Assembly: GCA_900767465.1 (NCBI GenBank)
Contig: CAAGAW010000028.1
Coordinates: 166,996 to 230,995, forward strand
Reading direction: 5' to 3'
Source: Clostridia bacterium
GTDB lineage: Bacteria > Bacillota > Clostridia > Christensenellales > Pumilibacteraceae
Length of the DNA stretch: 64,000 nucleotides
Part shown: positions 28,201 through 34,116 of the stretch, piece by piece
Numbering within the stretch: the first letter of the stretch is position 1
Layout: each line of letters starts with the position of its first letter
Made by a program: the position numbers and the translations under genes
Notes under the pieces: generated by a model
What the model saw: the letters and a program-made list of their open reading frames with translations, nothing else
Databases searched by the model: none
Told to the model about the DNA's origin: nothing

Positions 28201-28232
28201 AATTTTTTGATTCCGTCTGAGTTTTTTCGCAC
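22245..28232 (-). CDS. Giant secreted LRR/Ig-like surface protein (1995 aa)
   Basis: This is the first and largest gene of the operon. It starts at GTG 28232 (reading MRKNSDGIKKLL), with AGGCGG about ten bases upstream. One hydrophobic segment (residues 9-31) is followed by a TasA-like stretch (EINFSVNELSSG ... SKAGDKVSFSVKTDNSANAH). A bacterial Ig-like region lies at about 440-500 (ATIEWVSSNPTAMSSAG). Leucine-rich repeats lie at about 1190-1320 (FTELKELYIAGN, ITSLTLHSV, LTRLDLGMN, LTYLDVAGAD). The rest is beta-rich and Thr/Ser/Asn-rich. No sortase, SLH or cell-wall-binding motif is visible. Expression is predicted to depend on c-di-GMP through the leader riboswitch. An adhesin or matrix role is an inference. 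Confidence 0.65.
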   Translation of the reverse strand: MRKNSDGIKKLLTLPVIALICVLSAATIAFASVVLFRSLVTGKGNVSANEISGEINFSVNELSSGKAFSSAAESFTLSKAGDKVSFSVKTDNSANAHLTHTHSLSLKSVKRNGATVSGELENAIKSAVLVYYDGVFAGTLSSLTQNGEFSFGKTFFIPKGKSDVRVVTFELHSAADAYFGSAIELTVSDRAENADAGKYLFVTDEASFKKAIDDVNSGLLSTLGTNETPTLVITAPLVLTSDYAITAPLKVDLLGNALDFGGSKLRAESDLTILSSVRFATAPTVSGNITLASDDASLDVRDFYAADGALASDAYSAIAVVEKFNETKANELIAARVKENVGYGIAAGKSTDALGSLKFYLSRFTLSATDCTVNNGVITAPAALGASKVSILTAGTVSHEFKIYGNDDDAVLAAIKAGPLAHLDSLSPVAESVTSDLFLPCAIGRYGATIEWVSSNPTAMSSAGKMQDAVSDGAPVTLYATVRINERVYTLAYSFTVSSINNELRFNNFIAALSPLKLKDVWTGGGETTDDFKKSHQFLPNAVAGSAYNYKNAFVSPNPDEVTASAKLEWAGYDDIGLASLTYSQDATYNYVSVYDGADGSQAVFLNTPVFSTFAQITVSATFDGDDEVYEQTINIIIETGNYGELLDEVFGFVQSQLDEIDVYKNVVQSRMKYGMANEKGDFSVSSVYSISSSSMSAGKYSISYDVSAANGVLTASDTPLLVEHNGSTRQAYALIDDPDGYAESEPGAGYYIKVSTGKGYYYVKAIASDNITAPDGENVIDGTGKYFMAASAGAKMSVNLAKADSVESRVPITVTVRYTYKPLVTTTRTVYVTIPAVIKPDEYGFSNYSVFSSVKYQTFLRLPAAERINEQDAFETVATSGAIVNRTGAYILALDVSRCNGNAGNWFDGAHNGENLTIGYGDKLDSLRFYVGKANASVNADEAKVYDLLRLIQWATGNAKVSAASVISGSYPALATSLSVVSDGNEYLTPDELNLLKAFYKSLTGLDDAATDDVFAAITTKAPGRVITDGKAFDAAIKNFNNGNLNATTYFKFTELMRWALNKQNFPNRAFLHPSYPLGNPPNGGALRYNVYYTTADGKTYYFIQTGTNSLQSGYFNEDDTEYISDKEEVVLQAFWKTFGYMNVYKTAFANNSVVPVYLNENAVRTLVSALYEKLGYPKDYAAETITADGKIYPLVTSLDGSLAALPKFTELKELYIAGNTSLSGSTETAGLPAFLTSAALKTAYGRIHSSTFAPNITSLTLHSVAQDHVKFDLTGIASFTSLTRLDLGMNYGIKSVGTLLNLGYGNLTYLDVAGADCADEFKDYPLGVIHQSSGATMIYSADGGVVQSGKLVTRSPYDGTGKNYAEELAYIKELEQIDSQYVQLQGKVFSSGGTAGTKDIYWQVDEGNQIYKSPVRNTGVYTNYAGTVTSVENMTALLNNYYYFNATVTVNGVTLQKGYVYPIALSASGEPYFDVARGYAVSRHEGTSVPYPTDGEIADAVNNHGAITDYGLTITKRSEDSSESNQTSLFTGGTSSNGTYYLSSDGSSNNVNGGTRYNSAYRVTVETVTIYDFTYRGSSADTIIDKLGYLVSSDSVTKFSYTVYNDATVSGTVTVTSYGYRYYGTTDAATNELNLSGVTTLYLLRARNNNNFTVEGSVTVSDDVSSSAVYACGTYSATVNGVTATETSVRANFPESAVRALLPAATTHTNLTATTLRTQSVPEINSQSDADNATARLAAVLAGDQTVAVYLYSGASGDGSPVTDYNPASYSFAQNAYYRLTFGATSGYGWEHTGVTTSSGSGVTMESLLGEANAAANTVKRGNYLGMYVYYGGSVTATVNGRKYVPGCVYRIVWTDETHTKFTYDDADGYTRVCREVDASTFQTLPQQAKTPGGIYYLTGSGNYYAANKFYVMTFDSDGFWYLTTFGDAITLLNKSENEAANAYFRIKNNRMYVTSGQDYSGTGGTVTVKITAVVKRDDGTECERKFLVTVIG

Positions 28233-28305
28233 GTTCGTTTTCCGCCTGAATAAGTGATACCGGAGGAACGGGCGATTTGCGATAAATAAAAATCAGCCCG
28301 TTACA

Positions 28306-28382
28306 ACTTACATGCAACTGGCTGACTCGTTATAAGTCCCTTTAGCTTTGCGTCACAGTCTTACGACTGCTTTGCCCTATTT
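28306..28382 (-). ncRNA. Cyclic-di-GMP-I (GEMM) riboswitch
   Basis: Read on the minus strand, the leader has the GEMM-I core in order: AGGGCAAAG (28370-28378), a stem capped by a GNRA-type loop (CAGTCGTAAGACTG), GTGACGCAAAGC, TAAAGGGAC, then CAGCCAGTTGC (28313-28323). These are the conserved strands that form the c-di-GMP pocket and the tetraloop-receptor contact. It lies between a consensus promoter and the 1995-aa surface protein. The expression platform is not resolved: an AACGGGC/GCCCGTT hairpin (28267-28273 with 28296-28302) follows, without a U-tract. Confidence 0.88.
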
Positions 28383-28394
28383 ATTTATGTCGTT

Positions 28395-28423
28395 ATTATA
28401 ACACGACTTAGGTAAAATGTCAA
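28395..28423 (-). promoter_or_regulatory. Consensus promoter of the riboswitch-led surface protein operon
   Basis: Minus-strand TTGACA (28418-28423), 17 bases, TATAAT (28395-28400), preceded by TGT as an extended -10. It is a perfect sigma-A consensus, so output is probably limited by the riboswitch rather than by initiation. Confidence 0.9.
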
Positions 28424-28432
28424 TATTTTTTA

Positions 28433-28484
28433 GGGTATATAGCCGTAAATTTTGTTAAAATTACGTTAAAACCCGCTATATATT
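28433..28484. other. Nested inverted repeats between divergent promoters
   Basis: TATATAGC (28436-28443) is matched by GCTATATA (28475-28482). Between them CGTAAATTTTGTTAAAATTACG is itself a near palindrome. The site lies between the leftward riboswitch promoter and the rightward promoter at 28562, so it could be an operator or cruciform. I see no gene between 28233 and 28621. Confidence 0.4.
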
Positions 28485-28561
28485 GTGTGCGAAGGCGGCT
28501 GCGACGACGATTCGTCGATTTTTTGTCGCGGCGATTTAAATTTTCAACGTCCTCTTATTGC

Positions 28562-28590
28562 TTGCAATATTGCGCCGATCGTGGTATAAT
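28562..28590 (+). promoter_or_regulatory. Promoter of the propeller-like protein gene
   Basis: TTGCAA (28562-28567), 17 bases, TATAAT (28585-28590). Confidence 0.85.
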
Positions 28591-28621
28591 CTATCCGGAA
28601 TCATAGCGAAGGCGGTGAACT

Positions 28622-29827
28622 TTGGATCGGATAATATTTTCGGGGAAGGACGAATTCGGTATCGTCGAAAACGGAGCGGTTGTCGAACGTAAATGCGGAT
28701 TTACGGCGCGTTATCGCGAAACCGCCGCCGAAATCGCCCGAAGCGGCGAGTGGAAACGCAGCGGATCGGGAGCGCAGTTTATGCAAACTATGCCCGCCGA
28801 GCCCGTTCCGGAAAAATTCGACAGCGAAATTTCGGGAGTCGCGCTCCGCGGGGACGTATTTTATTATTCGGCTTCCGTCGAGCGGTCGTCCGGAGTCTTT
28901 TCCGCGTCCGTAACCGATCCTAAACAAGCCGATGGGAATATTATTCACGGCGCGGATTGCGACTACGGCGACATAGACGTGTCGCCCGACGGCAAAACTC
29001 TCGTTACGAGCGTAAAAACCGATCCGTTCGCAAGTTCGCTTGCCGTTTTTTCGCTTGGTAAAGAGGGCGGAGGACGTACGCTTACGGGCGGCGATTCGCG
29101 GGACGAACACCCCGCGTTTTCCGTTTGCGATCGTAATAAGATATTGTTTTCCACGGCGGGGATAGGGCGCGACTACAACGGCGATTTCGTTCGTTATTCG
29201 GCGTCGTCGATAGCCTCGTACGACGTTAACACGCGCGAAATTACGGACGTTTTTTCGGACGAAAAGCGTTCGCTCGTTCATCCGCGCGACGATAAAAACG
29301 GGAACCTGTATTATATCGAACGCCCCGCGACCGAAAAACTTAAAAAACCGAATATTTTTCTCGAAATACTGCTTATTCCGTTTCGCATAATTTACGCGAT
29401 ATACAAGTTTTTGGAAGCGTTTACCAGAGTTTTTACGGGAAAGGGTTTTATTACGAAAACGGACGGCGACAATCCCGCAAAACAGAAAAGCGAGCGCGAC
29501 CTTATTATCGACGGATACAGGATTCAGGCGGAGAAAAATCTGAAAGCCGGCGTGAAAAGAAAGGAAAAATTCGCAGGGTACGCTCCGCGCGACTGGGTGC
29601 TGAAAAAGCGAAGCCCGTCGGGCGAAGTAACCGTTATCGCCCGCGGCGTGATAGCGTATGACCTTGCGGACGACGGCACCGTGTTTTATACCAACGGCAG
29701 GGTAGTCGCGGAAAGAAAACCGAACGGAGAAGAGCGGCAGATCGCATCGTCCAAACTTATACTTAAAGTCGCGTCGGACAAGACTTCGGACTGCGAAAGC
29801 GTAGCCGTTTCCGACGTTTTCGATTAA
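28622..29827 (+). CDS. Beta-propeller-like protein with an internal membrane-associated segment
   Basis: The start is TTG 28622, with AAGGCGG (28609-28615) seven bases upstream. The 401-aa product has TolB/PD40-like blades in its first half: GDIDVSPDGKTLVTSVKTDP, SRDEHPAFSVCDRNKILFSTA, LVHPRDDKNGNLYYIE. After about residue 240 comes a strongly hydrophobic and aromatic stretch (IFLEILLIPFRIIYAIYKFLEAFTRVF) that could insert into or lie on the membrane. Propeller-like strands resume at the end (WVLKKRSPSGEVTVIARGVIAYDLADDGTVFY). There is no signal peptide and no catalytic triad. I do not recognise an orthologue. It is a single-gene transcript followed by palindrome copy B. Confidence 0.55.
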   Translation: MDRIIFSGKDEFGIVENGAVVERKCGFTARYRETAAEIARSGEWKRSGSGAQFMQTMPAEPVPEKFDSEISGVALRGDVFYYSASVERSSGVFSASVTDPKQADGNIIHGADCDYGDIDVSPDGKTLVTSVKTDPFASSLAVFSLGKEGGGRTLTGGDSRDEHPAFSVCDRNKILFSTAGIGRDYNGDFVRYSASSIASYDVNTREITDVFSDEKRSLVHPRDDKNGNLYYIERPATEKLKKPNIFLEILLIPFRIIYAIYKFLEAFTRVFTGKGFITKTDGDNPAKQKSERDLIIDGYRIQAEKNLKAGVKRKEKFAGYAPRDWVLKKRSPSGEVTVIARGVIAYDLADDGTVFYTNGRVVAERKPNGEERQIASSKLILKVASDKTSDCESVAVSDVFD

Positions 29828-29845
29828 GTGACGAAGCGAGGTTAT

Positions 29846-29883
29846 GTCGTAAAAACTATAATACGTTATAGCGTTTTTGCGAC
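29846..29883. repeat. 38-bp TACGTA-type palindrome, copy B
   Basis: Begins GTCGTAAAAAC and ends GTTTTTGCGAC, with TACGTT at the exact centre. It is the most symmetric copy of the family. It lies downstream of the propeller-like gene and upstream of the LysR promoter. Confidence 0.75.
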
Positions 29884-29957
29884 GGTTGCGATGATTTTGT
29901 CCGCTATTATCGGTCGTTCCGGTCGCCGTTTGGTCGTTCGAATTTGCCGTTAAACGC

Positions 29958-29986
29958 TTGATTAAACGCGCAAGTTGTGTTATAAC
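29958..29986 (+). promoter_or_regulatory. Promoter of the LysR regulator
   Basis: TTGATT (29958-29963), 17 bases, TATAAC (29981-29986), about 20 bases before the start codon. Confidence 0.7.
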
Positions 29987-30007
29987 TGTAGGTGTGAGGT
30001 TGTGCCG

Positions 30008-30937
30008 ATGAATATTCTTTATCTGAAATACGCAGTCGAAGTCGCCGATTCGGGGTCTATGAACAAAGCCGCGGAAAAGTTATACGTGGCTCAACCGAAT
30101 CTCAGCCGCGCTATAAAAGAACTCGAACGCGATCTCGGAATCACCGTATTCGAGCGCAACAAAAAGGGTATGACGCTCACTCCGGACGGTGAAAGGCTTA
30201 TTGCGTACGGCCGCGACGTCATCAGGCGGATAAACGAGGTCGAACACGCCTTTCGCGAAGGACGAAAAGCGCGATCCGTTTTTTCGGTGTCTGTTCCGCG
30301 GGCGAGTTACGTTTCTCACGCGTTTGCGCGCTTTACCGCGTCGTTGCCGGACGGCGAGCCGTGCGACGTGAGGTACGAGGAAACTAACGCCCGCCGCACG
30401 ATAACCAACGTAACCGCCAACGGTTACGGACTCGGCGTGGTCAGATACGCGTCGGCTTACGATCGCTACTACAAGGATCTGTTCGAGTCGAAAGGTCTCG
30501 TTTGCGAACTCGTCGCGGAGTTTAAGTACGTGTTTTTAACGAGCGCAAGCGGAAATATGTCCGTTTGCAAACTTACCGACGACGCACTGTTGCACGGGGT
30601 CGAAATCGCGCTTGCCGATCGCGACGTTCCGGCGGTTGCCGCGTCCGGACTTGCGACGGTAGCGCAAGAAGGCGGGGAACGCAGAGTTTTCGTGTACGAG
30701 CGCGCAAGCATTTTCGACGTGCTGTCCGTAAACCCCGATTCTTACGCATGGGTCGCGCCCGTCCCCGACGAAACGCTTTCTCGCTACGGACTCGTCGAAC
30801 GCGCCGGCGCAGAAAACGCTCCCCTTTACCGCGACGTCGTGATTTACAAAAAAGGTTACAGACTTACCGACCTCGATAAGTCGTTTATAACCGAACTTTG
30901 CGAGGCAAAGCGCAAATTCGTATCGCCGACGACGTAA
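30008..30937 (+). CDS. LysR-family transcriptional regulator
   Basis: This 309-aa protein starts MNILYLKYAVEVADSGSMNKAAEKLYVAQPNLSRAIKELE (quoted across residues 1-40), the typical winged helix-turn-helix of LysR regulators, followed by LGITVFERNKKGMTLTPDGE. The C-terminal effector domain is recognisable but diverged (FSVSVPRASYVSHAFARF). I chose ATG 30008 because an in-frame start at 29975 overlaps the -10 box. LysR genes usually act on a divergent neighbour. Here the neighbour upstream is co-directional, so the target is unclear. The hydrogenase cluster downstream is one candidate. Confidence 0.88.
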   Translation: MNILYLKYAVEVADSGSMNKAAEKLYVAQPNLSRAIKELERDLGITVFERNKKGMTLTPDGERLIAYGRDVIRRINEVEHAFREGRKARSVFSVSVPRASYVSHAFARFTASLPDGEPCDVRYEETNARRTITNVTANGYGLGVVRYASAYDRYYKDLFESKGLVCELVAEFKYVFLTSASGNMSVCKLTDDALLHGVEIALADRDVPAVAASGLATVAQEGGERRVFVYERASIFDVLSVNPDSYAWVAPVPDETLSRYGLVERAGAENAPLYRDVVIYKKGYRLTDLDKSFITELCEAKRKFVSPTT

Positions 30938-30979
30938 CGTCATATCGTTTTTGATATAACGTGCTGCTATAATTATATT
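30937..30979 (+). promoter_or_regulatory. Hairpin/operator and promoter ahead of the hydrogenase signalling cluster
   Basis: ACGTCATATC (30937-30946) and GATATAACGT (30953-30962) form an inverted repeat with one mismatch. It has no U-tract, so it is a poor terminator. It overlaps the -35 box of TTGATA (30951-30956), 17 bases, TATATT (30974-30979). A regulator-binding site controlling the downstream genes is plausible. Confidence 0.55.
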
Positions 30980-31083
30980 ATACAAAAAGAGTAATAAGTG
31001 CTAAAATAAATTCGGGTAGTAAATCCGCGTACGTGCGCGCGGAAACTCCGCAAAATAAAAAACAATACCACGAGGTGAAATAT

Positions 31084-31833
31084 ATGAATCTTGACAGAGT
31101 TATTGCGGTAAGAAACAGCAAAACGGTGTATCGCGACGGCGAGAACTGCGTAAAAGTGTTCGACGAGAACTATTCCAAAGCGGACGTCCTCAACGAGGCG
31201 CTCAATCAGGCGAGGGTGGAAGAAACCGGACTTAACATTCCGAAGATCAAAGAGGTTATGACGCTCGACGGCAAGTGGACGATCGTTTCGGACTATATCG
31301 CCGGCAAAACGCTGGATCGCCTTATGAAGGAAAATCCCGAACGCAAGCAAGAGTATCTCGAACGCTTCGTGGATCTTCAGATCGAGGTCCAGTCCAAAAC
31401 GTGTCCGCTCCTCGGCAAACTCAAAGACAAAATGCAGCGTAAGATCGCAAAGGCCGATCTGGACGCGACAACGCGTTACGATCTTCTCACGAGGCTTGAA
31501 AGCATGCCGAAGCATAACAAACTTTGCCACGGCGACTTCAATCCGAGCAATATAATCATCACGCCCGACGACAAGGCGTACGTTCTCGACTGGTCGCACG
31601 CGACGCAGGGCAACGCGTCGGCGGACGTAGCGAGAACTTACCTTTTGTTCTGGCTTAACGGCGACATCGACGGCGCGCACGAATACCTCGACCTTTTCTG
31701 CAAAAAGACGGACACCGCAAAGCAGTACGTTCAGAAATGGATGCCCATCGTCGCGGCTTCGCAGTCGGTCAAGGGCAACGAAAAAGAGCGCGAATTTCTG
31801 CTCGGCTGGGTGAACGTCGTCGATTACGAATAG
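31084..31833 (+). CDS. Aminoglycoside/choline-kinase-like phosphotransferase
   Basis: This 249-aa protein has the APH-family kinase fold: an N-terminal lobe with VKVF (the likely ATP-binding Lys), a catalytic loop LCHGDFNPSNIII (about residues 147-159) and the metal-binding AYVLDWSHAT (about 168-177), equivalent to the DFG segment. Such proteins phosphorylate small molecules or, rarely, proteins. It heads the cluster with ferredoxins, sensory hydrogenase and PP2C phosphatase, so a protein-kinase role opposing the phosphatase is an attractive but unproven idea. The start ATG 31084 follows GAGGTG (31071-31076). Confidence 0.8.
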   Translation: MNLDRVIAVRNSKTVYRDGENCVKVFDENYSKADVLNEALNQARVEETGLNIPKIKEVMTLDGKWTIVSDYIAGKTLDRLMKENPERKQEYLERFVDLQIEVQSKTCPLLGKLKDKMQRKIAKADLDATTRYDLLTRLESMPKHNKLCHGDFNPSNIIITPDDKAYVLDWSHATQGNASADVARTYLLFWLNGDIDGAHEYLDLFCKKTDTAKQYVQKWMPIVAASQSVKGNEKEREFLLGWVNVVDYE

Positions 31834-31926
31834 TTGAAACGGAACGAAGAAACGAAGAGAACTACGGCAAAAGCGACGGTTGAACGAAAAAAAGACGCTT
31901 TCGCCGCCAACAATAAGGAGAAAAAT

Positions 31927-32169
31927 ATGGTAAAAGTAACGGTTTGTATCGGTAGTTCGTGTCACATCAAAGGCGCGCGTCAGGTTGTGGAGGGACTTCA
32001 GCATCTCATCGCCGAAAACGGGCTTAAAGACAAGGTCGAACTCGGCGGAACTTTCTGTATGGGCAAGTGTCAGCAGGGCGTCTGCGTCACGGTAAACGAC
32101 GAACTTTTCTCGGTGAGTCCCGAAACGGTAAAAGACTTTTTTGAAAAACAAATCGTATCGAGAGCGTAA
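31927..32169 (+). CDS. Thioredoxin-like [2Fe-2S] ferredoxin
   Basis: This 80-aa protein has four cysteines spaced as in NuoE/HydC thioredoxin-like ferredoxins: CIGSSC (CxxxxC, residues 7-12) and CMGKC (CxxxC, about 44-48). It should carry one [2Fe-2S] cluster. The start ATG 31927 has AAGGAG (31916-31921) upstream. The 93 bases before it hold no gene and no clear promoter. A homologous gene follows after three bases. Electron exchange with the sensory hydrogenase next door is the likely role. Confidence 0.85.
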   Translation: MVKVTVCIGSSCHIKGARQVVEGLQHLIAENGLKDKVELGGTFCMGKCQQGVCVTVNDELFSVSPETVKDFFEKQIVSRA

Positions 32170-32172
32170 AAT

Positions 32173-32436
32173 ATGGTTATCGTAGAAGTTTGCGTGGGGA
32201 GTTCGTGCCATATCAAAGGCGCGCCCGAAATAGTATCGCTTTTACAACAAAAAGTTCAGGAAAACGGACTCGACGGAGAGGTCGTTCTTACCGGCTCGTT
32301 CTGCACGGGCAGGTGCAATCGCGTCGGCGTTACCGTTTCGGTGAACGACGACGTAACCACCGGCGTTACGCGCGACAATTTCAACGAATTCTGGAACGAC
32401 AAGGTTATGAAAGCCGTCGCCGCGGACAAGGAGTAA
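32173..32436 (+). CDS. Thioredoxin-like [2Fe-2S] ferredoxin, second copy
   Basis: This 87-aa protein is homologous to the preceding one: VEVCVGSSCHIKGA matches VTVCIGSSCHIKGA, and CTGRC matches CMGKC, giving CxxxxC and CxxxC cluster ligands. The two genes are a tandem duplication that has diverged. It is followed by the sensory hydrogenase after three bases. The ribosome-binding signal overlaps the preceding gene, so coupling is likely. Comparable single-domain ferredoxins accompany group C hydrogenases in Clostridia. Confidence 0.85.
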   Translation: MVIVEVCVGSSCHIKGAPEIVSLLQQKVQENGLDGEVVLTGSFCTGRCNRVGVTVSVNDDVTTGVTRDNFNEFWNDKVMKAVAADKE

Positions 32437-32439
32437 GAA

Positions 32440-34116
32440 ATGGCGGATTGTCTCACTCTCAAAAAATCGAACTGTAAAAACTGCTACAAATGTATTCGTC
32501 ATTGCCCCGTAAAGTCGATTCGCTTTTCGGGCAATCAGGCGCACATAATCGGCAACGAATGTATTCTTTGCGGTCAGTGTTTCGTCGTTTGTCCGCAAAA
32601 CGCCAAGGAAATTTCGAGCGAAGTCGAAGCCGTGCGCGTGCTTATTCAGTCGCGCGTGCCGGTGTACGTTTCGATTGCGCCGTCTTTCATCGCTAACTAC
32701 GAGGGCGTCGGAATCAACGGTATGCGTACCGCGCTCAAAAAACTCGGGTTTGCGGACGCGGAGGAGACTGCCGTCGGCGCGACGATCGTCAAAAACGAGT
32801 ACGAAAGATTGCTCCGCGACGAAAAACGCGACGTGGTTATTACTTCGTGCTGTCACTCGGTAAACCTTCTTATTCAGAAATATTTCCCCGCGGAACTTCC
32901 GTATCTTGCGGACGTTCTTTCGCCCATGCAGGCGCACGCGGAGGACATCAAACGCCGTCACCCCGACGCGAAAGTCGTTTTCATCGGACCGTGCGTTGCG
33001 AAAAAGGACGAGGCGGCGTATTACGAGGGGTACGCGGATAACGTGCTTACTTTCGAGCAACTTACCGAATGGCTGGAAGAGGAGCATATCAAACTCGAAC
33101 CGGATCCGGACGACGCCCGCGAAACGCGCGCCCGCTTTTTCCCGACCACCGGCGGCATACTCAAAACGCTTTCCGAAATGCGTCCCGATTATACCTATAT
33201 GGCAATCGACGGCGTGGACAACTGCATGGCTGCGCTTAAAGACGTCGAACGCGGAAACGTGCATAAATGCTTTATCGAAATGTCCGCGTGCGCCGGAAGT
33301 TGCGTCGGCGGTCCGGTTATGGAAAAGTACCATCGTTCGCCCGTAAAGGATTATAAGGCGGTAGCCGACTACGCCGGAGATAAAGATTTTCCGGTAGTTC
33401 AGCCCGATACCGCGCTCGTAAGAAAGCATTTCGCGCGAATCGAACTTCGTAACGGCGTTCCGAGCGAAGAGGAGATTAACGAAGTGCTTAAAAAAATGGG
33501 CAAAAACAAGCCCGAGGATTGCCTGAATTGCGGTTCGTGCGGTTACAACACCTGCCGCGAGAAGGCAATAGCGATACTTCACGGCAAAGCCGAAATTTCC
33601 ATGTGTCTGCCGTATCTTAAAGACAAAGCGGAAAGTTTTTCGGATTGCATAGTCAACAACACACCTAACGGACTTATCGTTCTTAACGAAAAACTCGAAG
33701 TTCAGCAAATCAACGACGCGGCAAGACGGATTATGAATATCCGCTCGGCGTCCGACGTGCTCGGCGATCAGGTGGTTCGTATTCTCGATCCGTCTGTGTT
33801 CCTTCGCGTACTGTCCACCAAACGCAGCGTCCGCGACGAGCGCACCTACCTTGCCGAATATAAAAAGTACGTCGAGCAAACGGTAGTTTACGACTCAAAC
33901 TATAATCTTCTTATATGCATAATGCGCGACGTAACCGACGAGGAAAACGAGCGCGAGCAAAAAGACGATCTTGCGCGTCAGACGGTGGAGGTTGCGGACA
34001 AAGTCGTAGACAAGCAGATGCGCATCGTTCAGGAAATCGCGTCTCTTCTCGGCGAAACCGCCGCGGAAACCAAAATCGCGCTTACCAAGTTAAAGGAGTC
34101 CATCAAAGGTGAATGA
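32440..34116 (+). CDS. Putative sensory [FeFe]-hydrogenase (group C, HydS-like) with PAS domain
   Basis: This 558-aa protein has two N-terminal [4Fe-4S] sites (CKNCYKCIRHCP and CILCGQCFVVCP), then an H-cluster domain with L1 TSCCHS (about residue 134), L2 GPCVAKKDE (about 182) and L3 SACAGSCVGGP (about 283). A four-Cys cluster motif CLNCGSCGYNTC follows (about 359), then a PAS-like domain (about 400-500) and a coiled coil. The altered L1 and L3 compared with catalytic enzymes (TSCCPxW, EMACxxGC) plus PAS are typical of group C sensory hydrogenases. It probably senses H2 or redox state and signals to the phosphatase encoded next, whose GTG start overlaps it by eight bases. Confidence 0.85.
   Translation: MADCLTLKKSNCKNCYKCIRHCPVKSIRFSGNQAHIIGNECILCGQCFVVCPQNAKEISSEVEAVRVLIQSRVPVYVSIAPSFIANYEGVGINGMRTALKKLGFADAEETAVGATIVKNEYERLLRDEKRDVVITSCCHSVNLLIQKYFPAELPYLADVLSPMQAHAEDIKRRHPDAKVVFIGPCVAKKDEAAYYEGYADNVLTFEQLTEWLEEEHIKLEPDPDDARETRARFFPTTGGILKTLSEMRPDYTYMAIDGVDNCMAALKDVERGNVHKCFIEMSACAGSCVGGPVMEKYHRSPVKDYKAVADYAGDKDFPVVQPDTALVRKHFARIELRNGVPSEEEINEVLKKMGKNKPEDCLNCGSCGYNTCREKAIAILHGKAEISMCLPYLKDKAESFSDCIVNNTPNGLIVLNEKLEVQQINDAARRIMNIRSASDVLGDQVVRILDPSVFLRVLSTKRSVRDERTYLAEYKKYVEQTVVYDSNYNLLICIMRDVTDEENEREQKDDLARQTVEVADKVVDKQMRIVQEIASLLGETAAETKIALTKLKESIKGE

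Noticed and set aside
22245..28232. Long open frames on the plus strand opposite the surface-protein operon (for example 26337-28001)
   Set aside because: They are basic, Arg/Val-rich antisense shadows of the real genes, with no ribosome sites or domains; the minus-strand frames have signal segments, operon spacing and a promoter.
30937..30962. Terminator after the LysR gene
   Set aside because: The stem is reasonable but no U-tract follows, and it overlaps a -35 box, so an operator role is more likely.
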